This document shows positions 28,435 to 38,347 of a DNA stretch of 64,000 bases, one piece after another. This DNA is from an uncultured Peptostreptococcaceae bacterium (lineage in GTDB: Bacteria > Bacillota > Clostridia > Peptostreptococcales > Peptostreptococcaceae), in contig CAMTIM010000025.1 in assembly GCA_947072565.1 (NCBI GenBank), positions 18,987-82,986 of the forward strand, in the 5' to 3' direction. The notes under the pieces are model-generated. The model had not been told where the DNA came from. It worked only from the letters and a program-made list of their open reading frames with translations, and searched no databases. Both the position numbers and the translations under genes were made by a program. The first letter of the stretch is position 1. Every line of letters begins with the position of its first letter.

Positions 28435-29211
28435 TTAAAATAAGTTTACGTACCAATTTATTATATTAGTTCCACATAAAACAGTTATTAATGCACCTAC
28501 TGATATAAATGGTCCATAAGGTATCATAGAATCATATTTTTTCTTTTTCCTCTTACTGCTTATTATGTTGAATATCCCGTAAATAGCTCCAGCATATACG
28601 CTTAAAAGTATTGTTAATAAACCACACTTAGTCCCTAAAAACAAACCTATCATGGTGAATAATTTAATATCTCCTCCGCCCATAACATCTTTTTTAACTA
28701 CTAATTCTATTAAGTAAATTAATATTAACATACCTCCACCACATGCTGCGGCTCCTATTAAACTTTCTTTAACTCCAATACCTTCTCCAAACATATTAAA
28801 TACTAATACAACCATACATCCAAAAACTATTAGTTCATCTGGTATTATATAATGATCTATATCTATGAAAGTTATGATTATAAGTAGTGATATTAGTATT
28901 AAATAATATAATGTTATTACATCATACCCATACTTATTGTATATTAATACAAATAAAAAACCTGTTAATAACTCTACTAAAGCATATCTTGATGATATTT
29001 TTTTTCCGCAATACCTACATTTGCCTTTTAGTAAACTCCAACTTAATATTGGAACTAAATCTATTGATTTTAGTCTAGTATTGCAATTATAACAATGTGA
29101 AGGTGGATTAACTATTGATTTTTTTTCTGGTATTCTAAAAATACAAACATTAAAAAAACTACCAAAAGTTATTCCCATTATAAATGATACCACTGTAAAA
29201 TATATATCCAT
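28435..29211 (-). CDS. pilD: Prepilin leader peptidase / N-methyltransferase
   Basis: Bifunctional membrane enzyme that cuts prepilin leaders after glycine and methylates the new N-terminus. Of 258 residues, the N-terminal cytoplasmic domain has paired CxxC motifs (Cys40/Cys43 and Cys65/Cys68). The peptidase aspartates are in FIDIDHYIIPDEL (Asp116/Asp118) and GGGD (Asp180). About seven membrane segments. Starts 1 bp after the pilT stop on the minus strand, so the two are cotranscribed. Confidence 0.93.
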   Translation of the reverse strand: MDIYFTVVSFIMGITFGSFFNVCIFRIPEKKSIVNPPSHCYNCNTRLKSIDLVPILSWSLLKGKCRYCGKKISSRYALVELLTGFLFVLIYNKYGYDVITLYYLILISLLIIITFIDIDHYIIPDELIVFGCMVVLVFNMFGEGIGVKESLIGAAACGGGMLILIYLIELVVKKDVMGGGDIKLFTMIGLFLGTKCGLLTILLSVYAGAIYGIFNIISSKRKKKKYDSMIPYGPFISVGALITVLCGTNIINWYVNLF

Positions 29212-29212
29212 A

Positions 29213-30274
29213 TTAATATCTATCTCCTACCAATTTGCTAGTATATTCATAATCTGTACATCTACTTAGTGCACTTTCTCTAGAAATTTTTCCTTGTTTA
29301 TACATATTTACTAACTCATTATCCATAGATTGCATTCCAAACTTAGACCCTGTTTGTATTATATTAGGTATTTGATAAATTTTACCTTCTCTTATTAAAT
29401 TCCTTATAGCAGGATTAGGTATCATAATTTCAAGAGCTGCTACCCTAGAACTTCCATCATAAGTTGGAATTAATTGTTGTGATATAACTCCCTCACACAC
29501 AGTAGATAACTGTGTTCTTATCTGTTGTTGTTGCTCTGACGGAAACATATCTATTATTCTATCTATTGTTTTAGCTGCTCCAACCGTATGTAGTGTAGAA
29601 AAAACTAAATGTCCAGTTTCCGCTGCTGTCAGTGCAATAGATATTGTCTCTTTATCTCTCATCTCTCCTATTAAAATAACATCTGGATCTTGACGTAATA
29701 TAGCTCTTAATGCGGAGTTAAAGCTTTCAGTATCTTTTCCTATTTCTCTTTGATTTATTATACACATTTTATGCTTATGAACATATTCTATAGGATCCTC
29801 TAGTGTTATAATATGCTTTTGCTGGTTAGCGTTTATTATATCTAATATACTTGCTAATGTTGTACTTTTACCGCTTCCTGTAGGCCCTGTAACCAATACT
29901 AAACCTTTATGTTTTTCGGATATTTTTTTTAATATATCTGGCAATCCTAGACTATCAAAAGATGGTATCTCAGATGATATAGTTCTTATAGCTATTGCAT
30001 ATTTTCCTCTTTGCCTATATGAATTTATCCTAAATCTCTCTCCACTGTCTAAGTGAGCTGAAAAATCAGCTTCTCCATATTCCTCTATTTTCTTAAAATT
30101 TTTCTCACCAGCTAATTCTCTTGCCATGTTTTTAGTATCTTCATCTGTCAATATATGCTCTGTTAAATTTTCAAACTTACCGCTACACCTAGCTATCGCA
30201 GGACTATCTACTGTTATATGTATATCTGATGCATTCATATCTATTGCTTTTTTTAGCAAATCAAATATATTCAT
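29213..30274 (-). CDS. pilT: Type IV pilus retraction ATPase PilT
   Basis: Hexameric ATPase that depolymerises the pilus for twitching. Of 353 residues, an N-terminal PAS-like domain is followed by Walker A GPTGSGKS (130-137), Asp box and Walker B RQDPDVILIGEMRD, and the His box TAAETGHLVFSTLHT. A C-terminal AIRNLIREGK motif, needed for retraction in PilT proteins, is present, which argues for PilT rather than an assembly ATPase. The ATG follows AAGGAGATAAAAA. Located downstream of the minor pilins. Confidence 0.94.
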   Translation of the reverse strand: MNIFDLLKKAIDMNASDIHITVDSPAIARCSGKFENLTEHILTDEDTKNMARELAGEKNFKKIEEYGEADFSAHLDSGERFRINSYRQRGKYAIAIRTISSEIPSFDSLGLPDILKKISEKHKGLVLVTGPTGSGKSTTLASILDIINANQQKHIITLEDPIEYVHKHKMCIINQREIGKDTESFNSALRAILRQDPDVILIGEMRDKETISIALTAAETGHLVFSTLHTVGAAKTIDRIIDMFPSEQQQQIRTQLSTVCEGVISQQLIPTYDGSSRVAALEIMIPNPAIRNLIREGKIYQIPNIIQTGSKFGMQSMDNELVNMYKQGKISRESALSRCTDYEYTSKLVGDRY

Positions 30275-30314
30275 TTTTTATCTCCTTACTATATTTGTTA
30301 AAATATAACTAATA

Positions 30315-31025
30315 CTATTTTATCGTATATCTCCAGTCATTAATATCATAAGATAACTTATAATTATCTTCACCTCTAACTTGCTCAACTTTTACTTTTA
30401 TTGATGCTTTTATAGTATATTCCTCTTCTAATTTATTATTATCATACACTAACCCGCTATACATAACATCAAAATCAATATATGTATTTTGGCCAGGTTC
30501 TATAGAAATAACTTGCCTATTCTGTACACCATCTACGTCATCCTTATTTTTCATAGGTCCAATAGACTTTAATTTATATTCTATTTTTTTATTATTTTCA
30601 TTATATAATATCGTACTATCCCAACTCAAATTCAATACATTCGGATAAATTATCATAATTGTACTTCTAGATCCACTATTTACATTATTTGATGAATAAC
30701 TATATCCTTGTATATCTGATGTTTGATAAGGATTATTTCCCAGGAAATTTAAGTTTGAATTTTGTATTCCATACTGTAATTGCCTTCCCTCAGCTATTTC
30801 ATGAACTTCTATAGATTTCATAGCTTCAGAAATAGCCGTCTCTACTCCTGCTTCAGCTGCATATTTACTTTCTATTTTTTCTTCGTTATGTTTATTAGAT
30901 GATACTTGATTGCTTACTTGTTTTGTTAAAATAAACATTGCTATAGTTACTATTATCATTGCAAATATAACTAAAATAAGGGCAGAACCTGAATTGTCTT
31001 TACACTTTTTTATAATTTTATTCAA
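30315..31025 (-). CDS. pilK: Minor pilin of PilX/GspK type
   Basis: 236-residue protein with a pilin-like hydrophobic N-terminus: NSGSALILVIFAMIIVTIAM at about 11-30. The glutamate at mature position 5, present in major pilins, is absent; this is typical of PilX and GspK, which sit at the pilus tip. The body is soluble and has no recognised domain. It starts with TTG at 31025 after AGGAGGGG. The label follows its position next to pilU in C. difficile; the homology is remote. Confidence 0.72.
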   Translation of the reverse strand: MNKIIKKCKDNSGSALILVIFAMIIVTIAMFILTKQVSNQVSSNKHNEEKIESKYAAEAGVETAISEAMKSIEVHEIAEGRQLQYGIQNSNLNFLGNNPYQTSDIQGYSYSSNNVNSGSRSTIMIIYPNVLNLSWDSTILYNENNKKIEYKLKSIGPMKNKDDVDGVQNRQVISIEPGQNTYIDFDVMYSGLVYDNNKLEEEYTIKASIKVKVEQVRGEDNYKLSYDINDWRYTIK

Positions 31026-31043
31026 TAGATTTCCCCTCCTTAA

Positions 31044-31601
31044 TCAGCTATTTTCTAATATTTTAGTACTAATTACAGTATTTTTTTTACTTATACTTTT
31101 ATTTTCAAATTCTACATTTATATTTATAGTATATAAATATTTGTTATAAGTTTGGTTATTCGTAACCTTTTCTCTGCTTAATCCTAGGGTTATTATATAT
31201 GCCGTTTCGTCTTTGTTAGGAGCTTTTTTATATTTTAGCAACGAACTATCTTTTTCGCCATTATAACCTTCTCCTTGATATTTTTCTTCATTTACTTTTA
31301 TTTTTTCTATACCTTGTTCATTTTTAACCCATGAATTTTGACTATCAATCTCTATAAATTTTCTGTTTTCATCTTTATCAATATATATTTTTATATTTTT
31401 ATTATTATTTGCAGGATTTTTTATCTGAGCTCTTAAACTCTCTATTTCTGTTTGTGCTATATTCAATGATTTTATATCTTTCTCATTTTTTGAATTTGTT
31501 TTTATCGTCATATTTATAACCTGAAAAAATCCTATGGATATAATCGATGCTATAGATAAAGCTATAAGTATTTCTATTAAAGTAAAACCCTTTTTGTTCA
31601 A
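31044..31601 (-). CDS. pilU: Minor type IV prepilin (PilU/PilV-like)
   Basis: 185-residue prepilin with a class III leader: MNKKG then FTLIEILIALSIASIISIGF, so cleavage is predicted between Gly5 and Phe6 with Glu at mature position 5. The remaining 140 residues are a polar head of unknown fold. The start codon is TTG at 31601, with GAGAGGTG about eight bases upstream. It follows pilV and precedes the PilX-like gene in one transcript. Confidence 0.82.
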   Translation of the reverse strand: MNKKGFTLIEILIALSIASIISIGFFQVINMTIKTNSKNEKDIKSLNIAQTEIESLRAQIKNPANNNKNIKIYIDKDENRKFIEIDSQNSWVKNEQGIEKIKVNEEKYQGEGYNGEKDSSLLKYKKAPNKDETAYIITLGLSREKVTNNQTYNKYLYTININVEFENKSISKKNTVISTKILENS

Positions 31602-31622
31602 TTTATAACACCTCTCTAAATT

Positions 31623-32843
31623 CTAATTACCAAATTTAACAAACAAATCGTCGTGTTCATATCTATCTGCTTCAACACCACCTATACGCTCTATACTTTC
31701 AATTTCCACCACTATTTTATCAGTAGGATTTTTTATTTCAAATATAGTATCTACATCTATATCTCCAACACTTTCTCCATTTATCTTTACTCTATATAAT
31801 TTTAAAAACTTAATTTTATTACTATCTCCAGATGATTGATTTGGTCCTACATTACTTGGCCCAACTTGTACTTTCAACATAACTTTTTTACATGGTACAT
31901 ACTTAAATACAACATTATATTTATTATTGTTGGCAAAATGTTTTTGACTTGTATTTCCAAATTCTATTTTCATTACACGATCATTGTATGGATCATAAAA
32001 TTCATCATCATATGGATCATTTAAATCCTTTGAATATTCTATTTTTACATTAGTATCTAATCTGACTGGGTTATTCCTAACATTTCTAGTATCTTCTTCT
32101 CCACCTTTTGAAAAACCAATTCTATAATGTGGTTTATCTAATTCTTGCCAGTACTTTCCTCCTCCAGGTTGATTGTGCATTATAACTTGGTTTTCAACAA
32201 CTATCCTATCTGATAAACCTATTTCAGGTACCTCTGGAGGGATCACTTGTGAATTATCACTTTCTGTATATCTAGAAACAACATCAAATTTATGTTGTTT
32301 ATCAAAAGTTCTATCAACATAGTTGATTTTTACATTGTATAGTCCCTTTATAAATTCATCTTCATTTATTACAAATGGAGCTTCTATATTTCCATCTTTT
32401 AAATAAATCTCTTTATTTTCTACAAGTTCTAAGTTACTTCTTTCATCTTTTCTAACTAATTTATATAAATATTTATTGTTATTTTTACTTATATCAACTT
32501 TATAGGTAATATCTTTTAACGTGTATTCATTTTCAGTTTGATTTGTATTGTTTACAAGTCCATGCTTTGTAGTAATAACATACTCATAAGATGAGCTTTC
32601 TCCCAAATTATTTAAAATTGCATTTGATGGATATTCAATTTTTGTGGATTGTTCTAAATCTTTATTTAAATACTCATTCACTGTATTTAATGACATTTGA
32701 TTCTTACTAACATTTTTTTGATTGTTCATAAATTTATTTGAAGTATTTATAATTTGGTATCCTAAAATTAAAACAATTGAAAAAATACTTATCGCAACTA
32801 ACATTTCAATTAAGGTAAACCCACCTTCATTTAATTTTTTCAT
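31623..32843 (-). CDS. pilV: Large minor type IV prepilin (PilV-like)
   Basis: 406-residue prepilin: leader MKKLNEGG, then FTLIEMLVAISIFSIVLILG with Glu at mature position 5. The head domain is unusually large for a pilin (about 370 residues) with many beta-type stretches and a repeated DPYDDEFYDPYND segment near residues 273-285. Large minor pilins often carry tip or adhesive functions, which I infer only from size and position. Good ribosome site GAGGTAGGTGG before the ATG. Confidence 0.82.
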   Translation of the reverse strand: MKKLNEGGFTLIEMLVAISIFSIVLILGYQIINTSNKFMNNQKNVSKNQMSLNTVNEYLNKDLEQSTKIEYPSNAILNNLGESSSYEYVITTKHGLVNNTNQTENEYTLKDITYKVDISKNNNKYLYKLVRKDERSNLELVENKEIYLKDGNIEAPFVINEDEFIKGLYNVKINYVDRTFDKQHKFDVVSRYTESDNSQVIPPEVPEIGLSDRIVVENQVIMHNQPGGGKYWQELDKPHYRIGFSKGGEEDTRNVRNNPVRLDTNVKIEYSKDLNDPYDDEFYDPYNDRVMKIEFGNTSQKHFANNNKYNVVFKYVPCKKVMLKVQVGPSNVGPNQSSGDSNKIKFLKLYRVKINGESVGDIDVDTIFEIKNPTDKIVVEIESIERIGGVEADRYEHDDLFVKFGN

Positions 32844-32881
32844 AAATCCACCTACCTCTATATAAAAATTATTCCAACTAC

Positions 32882-33640
32882 TTAAGTAGTTGGAACGAAT
32901 GGATTATATTTGCCTGGAGTCCATTTGCCAGAATCATCTGTATTTAATTCAAGATTTGGGTTTTTATCAGTATACATAACAAACTTCAATTTAGCATTTA
33001 CCTCTCCAGTAGCCTTTTTAACGACTATTTTTTTAGCCTCACTATTTTCTGTTTTATCTACTTTGTTTACTTCTTTATTTTCACCTTGATTATTTTCTTG
33101 TTTTTTGTCTACCTTTACTTCTTCTTTTACTTCTTGCTCTATCTCTTCTACATATGTTTGTATATCATAATCTAACACCTGAGTCATATTTTTTTGTTCT
33201 TCTAAATAATATAATAAGTCCCTTAGATGCTTATAATTACCTCTTAGATTCATCTCAACTGGTATAGCGTCTATATTTTCATATTCTATTACGTCTCCTA
33301 CACTATATTCTATTAAATCTATACCTAAAGCTCTCCTATATTTATCAAATTCTATTAAAAACATTCCATCATTCATGTCATATTTAAATTTAGAACTCTT
33401 AGAATTTAATTCTAATTTAGTACTTCTTAATTTATCTTCAATCAAAGGCATATTAGTTACTTTTTCTTGGTATGTAGTAAGTTCTTGTTTAGCTGAATTT
33501 AGCTCAACTTTAATATTTCTATATTCCTCGTATTTAGGAATTAAAAATATATATGTATATATTCCAAATAAAATCAAAGCTCCAACTATAATTAAAACGT
33601 GTTTCATATTTACTTCTTGCTTTAGAATATCTTTATTCAT
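32882..33640 (-). CDS. pilO: Type IV pilus inner-membrane alignment protein PilO
   Basis: 252-residue bitopic protein: short cytoplasmic N-terminus, one membrane segment (about 14-32), a coiled-coil stretch, then a ferredoxin-like periplasmic-type domain (DLIEYSVGDVIEYENI, LRDLLYYLEEQKNMTQV) as in PilO. A Lys/Glu/Asn-rich insert (about 165-205) separates the last part. The start ATG overlaps the pilMN stop (TAATG), indicating translational coupling. It links pilMN to the pilin shaft in other systems. Confidence 0.85.
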   Translation of the reverse strand: MNKDILKQEVNMKHVLIIVGALILFGIYTYIFLIPKYEEYRNIKVELNSAKQELTTYQEKVTNMPLIEDKLRSTKLELNSKSSKFKYDMNDGMFLIEFDKYRRALGIDLIEYSVGDVIEYENIDAIPVEMNLRGNYKHLRDLLYYLEEQKNMTQVLDYDIQTYVEEIEQEVKEEVKVDKKQENNQGENKEVNKVDKTENSEAKKIVVKKATGEVNAKLKFVMYTDKNPNLELNTDDSGKWTPGKYNPFVPTT

Positions 33641-35280
33641 TAGTTAAGAGCACCTTCTTTCATTTGTATTTTTATCTCAAATGAGTATACTACTTTTCCA
33701 TCTTTATCAAGTTTGGATACATTTTGCAAATCTACAGAATCAAAATATTTAAACTTACTTAGTTTATATACAAATTGACCTATAAGCTCAACTTGCTTTG
33801 CTTCTCCTTTTAAATTTAAAACATTTGGTACTTGATCATAAATGGCAACTTTTGATTCTTCTTTTTTTCCCAATAATTCATCACTCTTATCTTGTATTTG
33901 ATTTTTATCATCTATTTTTTGACTTTCTCTTGCTTGTAATTCTTCTTTATCTACACTATTAGTCTTCTTATCTTCTTTATTTTCCTCACCTTTTGGTTTA
34001 TATTCTGAAGTTAAAGATGTTAAATCTACTTTATACGGAATGTTATTATCTATTGAATTTAAAACACTTCCCCATGTAAATTGTTTGCTTAATAACATAT
34101 CATATATTTTCATTTCACTCTCTAATTTTTTTATATCTTCATCTATATCGCTTACTTGTTCATATTCAATCTTTATGTCTTTTATTTCTGCTTTAGTATG
34201 TTCTAGTTTTTGGCTCTGATTTTTACATATAAATGATATTGCTATAAAAGGAATGAAAAGTAAGATTATGGCTAACGGAACTATTTTTGTAATGTTTTTT
34301 ATATTCTTTTTCTTTTCTTGCTTTAATCTCATTTCTTTTGTTATAAGATTTATAAAAGGATATTTCTCCTTTTCTGAATCTCTAAGCATACAACCTAAGT
34401 TCCCAACTATTTTGTTTAAATCTTCACTAGGTATATCTCTATCAAAATCTTCTTTTATATCAAATAGGTTATCAATACCTTGCACTACTTCACTAGCAAA
34501 AGACGATTTCAAAACCTCATATATATCATTGTCATAAGTATGCTTGCCTAATATTAATATAGTATCAATTACTTTTCCAAAGTTTCTAGATGAGTAATAA
34601 TTTATAAGTCCACTAGTTTCATCACCTAAAGCTAAACACTGCTGATATGAAGATTCCTTATTGAATTTTATAGGTATATTGTCATGTATAAATAAAAAAT
34701 CGTCTTTATAAATATCTACAATACTTCCATATTCGCCTATATTCATAATCATAATATCATCATATGCAACGTGTTTTAGTACTCTTAAATATGAAGTTGC
34801 TATTGTATCAACAGCTTCTATCTCTAATTTATATTGTTTCAAAATATTATCTATTTCATATATTTCTTCTTTAAGGATTCCCGCTAAAATTACATTTATT
34901 TTGCTTTCTTCATCATCTTTAATTTCACGTGAAACTTCATATGAAAATGTGTATTTATCACTATCAAGTGATATCATATCTTCTATTTCTAAATCCATAA
35001 GTCCATTTAAATCTTTAGGGCTTAACATAGGCAATATGCTAGATTTTACAACTACATCTCTAGTATTTATACAAAGTACTACTGATTTACTTTTAAATTC
35101 ATTTTTACTTAATGCAACTCTCAATAAATCATATTTATCGTTATAATCAAATGGTATGTTTTCTTCTTCTCTAGATACGAATATTATGTCATCTAGTATG
35201 TACTTATTTTTTTTCTTATCATATTTTCCTTCTATTATAGAAACATAATCTCCATAGTAAGATATATATAATTTAGTCAT
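33640..35280 (-). CDS. pilMN: PilM-PilN fusion protein
   Basis: A 546-residue protein that joins two subunits normally made separately. The first 330 or so residues are a PilM-type actin-like domain (VVLCINTRDVVVKSSILPML, LGDETSGLINYYSSRNFG). A basic stretch precedes a membrane segment (about 340-365), a coiled coil and a PilN-like domain ending FEIKIQMKEGALN, with a long charged linker rich in Glu/Lys/Asp between them. In other bacteria PilM binds the short N-terminus of PilN, so fusion makes the contact permanent. C. difficile has the same arrangement. Confidence 0.88.
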   Translation of the reverse strand: MTKLYISYYGDYVSIIEGKYDKKKNKYILDDIIFVSREEENIPFDYNDKYDLLRVALSKNEFKSKSVVLCINTRDVVVKSSILPMLSPKDLNGLMDLEIEDMISLDSDKYTFSYEVSREIKDDEESKINVILAGILKEEIYEIDNILKQYKLEIEAVDTIATSYLRVLKHVAYDDIMIMNIGEYGSIVDIYKDDFLFIHDNIPIKFNKESSYQQCLALGDETSGLINYYSSRNFGKVIDTILILGKHTYDNDIYEVLKSSFASEVVQGIDNLFDIKEDFDRDIPSEDLNKIVGNLGCMLRDSEKEKYPFINLITKEMRLKQEKKKNIKNITKIVPLAIILLFIPFIAISFICKNQSQKLEHTKAEIKDIKIEYEQVSDIDEDIKKLESEMKIYDMLLSKQFTWGSVLNSIDNNIPYKVDLTSLTSEYKPKGEENKEDKKTNSVDKEELQARESQKIDDKNQIQDKSDELLGKKEESKVAIYDQVPNVLNLKGEAKQVELIGQFVYKLSKFKYFDSVDLQNVSKLDKDGKVVYSFEIKIQMKEGALN

Positions 35281-35292
35281 TATTTACTCCTC

Positions 35293-36498
35293 CTAAATAG
35301 CATCATAAATGCTTAGCATTGGTAAAAATACTGATATAACTAGTATTGCTGCTATTATACCAACAGCTATTATCATAATTGGCTCAATCATAGATACTAA
35401 TCGCTCTAAGTATACTTGTGCTTCATGTTCATAAAACTCTGCCATTTGATAACTTATGCTCTCTAACTGACCTGTTTGTTCTCCTATAGAAATCATTTGT
35501 AAGAATATAGGGTCAAAATAATCTATTTTTTCTAGATTTTCAGCTAAAGATTCCCCTTTTATTACTCCCTCTTTTGCAACATCTATGGCTTTTTCAGCAA
35601 TAGAATTATTTATACTATCTTTTATATAATCAAGACCTTGTAATAATGGGTATCCAGTTGATGTAAATAAGTACAAGGCTCTAGAAAACCTCATAGAAAC
35701 AATAGCATTTATAGCAATACCTAATAACGGCGTTTTTCTTATCAATTTATCTTTTTGTTTTCTCCCAATTGGAGTTTTTATGTATAGTTTAAGTTGGTAA
35801 ATTAAAAATACAATAAAAGGTATTATTAAATACCAAAATTTCTTTATAAACATCCCAAATCCCATTATCATCTTAGTTATAAAAGGTAGCTTTGCACCGG
35901 TTTGTACTATACTATCCATCATTTGTGGAATTATAAATCCTGTAAATATAAATAACATGACAAATGACGTTATCCCAATTACTATTGGGTATGTAGATGC
36001 ATTTCTTATTTTTTGTGTTATCTTATGCTCTCTTTCATAGAAAGTAGACATACTTTTTAAAACATCCTCTAATGTACCCGTAGCCTCACCTGTAGCCACC
36101 ATAGCACCTAAAAGTTTAGGAAACTTCGAATCTTCATTTAACATAACTTCTGATACCGAACCACCTGTTTTTAATGAATTTATAATTGTATTTATCTCTT
36201 GAGCCATTATTTTATCTTTTGATTTATTGGCCATACTCTCAAGACCAACTATACTGTTTACTCCAGATGCAATTATAATCCTAAATTGTCTACAAAAATG
36301 ACTTACAACATCTGCTCTTAATTTTTTCTTACTAAATAACTGCTTACCTTGTAATTTGCTTTTTGTTTCTTTTATTTCTATAGGCCTTAGACTTTTTTCT
36401 TTCAATGCTATTTTCGCTTCTTTTAAATCATTAGCTGAAATAATTCCATTTACTTTTTTTGAACCTGTAGTTATTGCAGTGTATTTAAAGTTTTTCAT
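35293..36498 (-). CDS. pilC: Type IV pilus inner-membrane platform protein PilC
   Basis: Platform protein on which the ATPases act, about 401 residues. Two T2SSF domains are visible: VSHFCRQFRIIIASGVNSIVGLE and RFSRALYLFTSTGYPLLQGL, each followed by a helical bundle, with three membrane segments in all. I use the ATG at 36498: AAAGGGTGG lies seven bases ahead, while the ATG two codons upstream abuts the ribosome site. It follows pilB by about 14 bp. Confidence 0.93.
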   Translation of the reverse strand: MKNFKYTAITTGSKKVNGIISANDLKEAKIALKEKSLRPIEIKETKSKLQGKQLFSKKKLRADVVSHFCRQFRIIIASGVNSIVGLESMANKSKDKIMAQEINTIINSLKTGGSVSEVMLNEDSKFPKLLGAMVATGEATGTLEDVLKSMSTFYEREHKITQKIRNASTYPIVIGITSFVMLFIFTGFIIPQMMDSIVQTGAKLPFITKMIMGFGMFIKKFWYLIIPFIVFLIYQLKLYIKTPIGRKQKDKLIRKTPLLGIAINAIVSMRFSRALYLFTSTGYPLLQGLDYIKDSINNSIAEKAIDVAKEGVIKGESLAENLEKIDYFDPIFLQMISIGEQTGQLESISYQMAEFYEHEAQVYLERLVSMIEPIMIIAVGIIAAILVISVFLPMLSIYDAI

Positions 36499-36512
36499 AT
36501 TCATCCACCCTT

Positions 36513-38186
36513 TTAATCAGTAATCAAAGTTACTCTCAGCATCTCATCTGTTGTTGTTTGGCCAGACAATACTTTCATAACAACATCTTCTTTTATAGTT
36601 CTCATGCCCATATTTTTTGCTTTTTTAAGTATCTCAATTTCCTTGGCTTCACTATCAATCAAATCTTTTATAGGCTGAGTTATTTTTAATATTTCATAAA
36701 CCCCTAACCTTCCTTTATATCCAGTATTATTGCATTTATCACAACCACTACCTTTATATAAAGTTAATTCATCTTGTATATCAAAACCTAATGCTTTTTT
36801 TTCACCAATATCTGCTTTATACTCTTGTTTACATTTATCACAAACTTTTCTTACAAGTCTTTGTGACACAACACCTAGTAAAGATGAAGTTATAAGGAAG
36901 CTATCTATATCCATATCTTGAAGCCTTGATATAGCTCCCACTGCACTATTAGCATGAAGTGTACTTAGTACTAAATGACCTGTAAGAGATGCCCTTATAG
37001 AAATTTCCGCTGTTTCAGTATCTCTTATCTCTCCGACCATTATAATATCTGGGTCTTGCCTCATAAATGACCTCAATGCATTTGCAAAATTGAATCCAAT
37101 TTTATAATTTATTTGAGATTGATTTATACCAATAAGTTCGTATTCTACAGGATCCTCTATTGTCAGTATATTTTTATCTACACTATTTAATTGATTTAAC
37201 ATAGAATAAAGGGTTGTTGTTTTTCCACTCCCTGTAGGTCCAACAACTAATATAAGCCCATATGGAGTAGACAATAGCTCATTGTATATTTGTATATCTT
37301 TTTTACCAAATCCTAATTCCTCTTTGCTAGCCATAAAGTTACTTTTATCAAGAACTCTCATAACTACTTTTTCATATTTGTTTGTAGGCATAGTCGATAC
37401 TCTAAAATCTATTGGATGATTGTCTATATTTAAATATATTCTTCCATCTTGAGGTAATCTTTTTTCCGATATATTAAGCCCCGCCATTATTTTTATACGA
37501 CTTACAACTGCTTTGTATGGCTTTACACTAGTTTTCATATATTCAATAAGCATTCCATCAATTCTAAATCTAATTCTCATAAAGTCGCCTTCATGTTCAA
37601 CGTGAATATCACTAGCTTTCATCCTTACAGCATTTTCCAAAATATTTTGTACAAGTCTTACTATAGGAGCTGAGTTTAGTTCTTCTTCTGAGGATACTTC
37701 TTCTTTTATAATTTCTTTCTCCGCATTTGCATAGTCTTTTATTGCTTTATCTAAATCTGAATTTGCATATGCTGAGTCTATACATTGATTAATTTCACTA
37801 GTTGTTGCTATATATACGACCACATCTTTTCCTGATATACGTTTTATGTCTTGTATAGCCCCTCTATCTTGCGGGTCATCCATTGCTATATGTAAATTCT
37901 TTCCTTCTAGTTTGAATGGAAATACTGAATATCTTTTGCATATGTTGGCTGGGATTAAATTAGTTGCTATTCTATCTATGTTTGTTGGTGTCAAATGTAC
38001 ACTTTCTATTTTGAAAAGTTCTTTTAATACATTTGTTAATAATTCACCTGTTATTAATCCTTGGTCTATTAATAATTCTCCTAATCTTTTTCCAGTTATT
38101 TTTTGTTGAGATAAAGCCCATGTTAGCTGTTCTTTTGTTATATATCCTTTTTCAACAAGCTTATCTCCAATTCTTATTTTTCTCAA
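36513..38186 (-). CDS. pilB: Type IV pilus assembly ATPase PilB
   Basis: Extension ATPase of the GspE/PilB family, 557 residues. N-terminal MshEN domain (LVEKGYITKEQLTWALSQQ, LGELLIDQGLI) that in some homologues binds c-di-GMP; then the ATPase core with Walker A GPTGSGKT (316-323), Walker B RQDPDIIMVGEIRD and a zinc-binding four-cysteine module (CDKCKQEY, CDKCNNTGY). I use a TTG at 38186, which has AGGTGG at optimal distance; an upstream ATG at 38240 has none and its extra residues do not resemble PilB. Confidence 0.93.
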   Translation of the reverse strand: MRKIRIGDKLVEKGYITKEQLTWALSQQKITGKRLGELLIDQGLITGELLTNVLKELFKIESVHLTPTNIDRIATNLIPANICKRYSVFPFKLEGKNLHIAMDDPQDRGAIQDIKRISGKDVVVYIATTSEINQCIDSAYANSDLDKAIKDYANAEKEIIKEEVSSEEELNSAPIVRLVQNILENAVRMKASDIHVEHEGDFMRIRFRIDGMLIEYMKTSVKPYKAVVSRIKIMAGLNISEKRLPQDGRIYLNIDNHPIDFRVSTMPTNKYEKVVMRVLDKSNFMASKEELGFGKKDIQIYNELLSTPYGLILVVGPTGSGKTTTLYSMLNQLNSVDKNILTIEDPVEYELIGINQSQINYKIGFNFANALRSFMRQDPDIIMVGEIRDTETAEISIRASLTGHLVLSTLHANSAVGAISRLQDMDIDSFLITSSLLGVVSQRLVRKVCDKCKQEYKADIGEKKALGFDIQDELTLYKGSGCDKCNNTGYKGRLGVYEILKITQPIKDLIDSEAKEIEILKKAKNMGMRTIKEDVVMKVLSGQTTTDEMLRVTLITD

Positions 38187-38268
38187 TATTTTCCACCTCC
38201 ATATATATTTAATTATATCAGTTTTGATTGTTATCCACATTTTATAACATCATATTTTTACAAATAAT

Positions 38269-38334
38269 TTAATAAGTTATATATAAATAAAAGCAATGGA
38301 AATCCATTGCTTTTATTTATATATAACTTATTAA
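38269..38334. terminator. Perfect 32-bp inverted repeat between the second pilin and pilB
   Basis: Arms 38269-38300 and 38303-38334 are exact complements with a two-base spacer. The tip AAAAGCAATGGA/TCCATTGCTTTT is a terminator-like core, and the outer part is AT-only. It lies 14 bp after the second pilin stop. It probably ends most pilin transcripts and lets a fraction read into pilB. Confidence 0.7.
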
Positions 38335-38347
38335 TTTTTAATATTAT

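Noticed and set aside
38231..38239. Single TTATCCACA box upstream of pilB
   Set aside because: One isolated box is expected by chance in AT-rich DNA; no neighbours within 200 bp.
38269..38334. The 32-bp inverted repeat as an insertion-sequence remnant
   Set aside because: No transposase, no flanking direct duplication seen, and the two-base spacer fits a hairpin rather than element ends.
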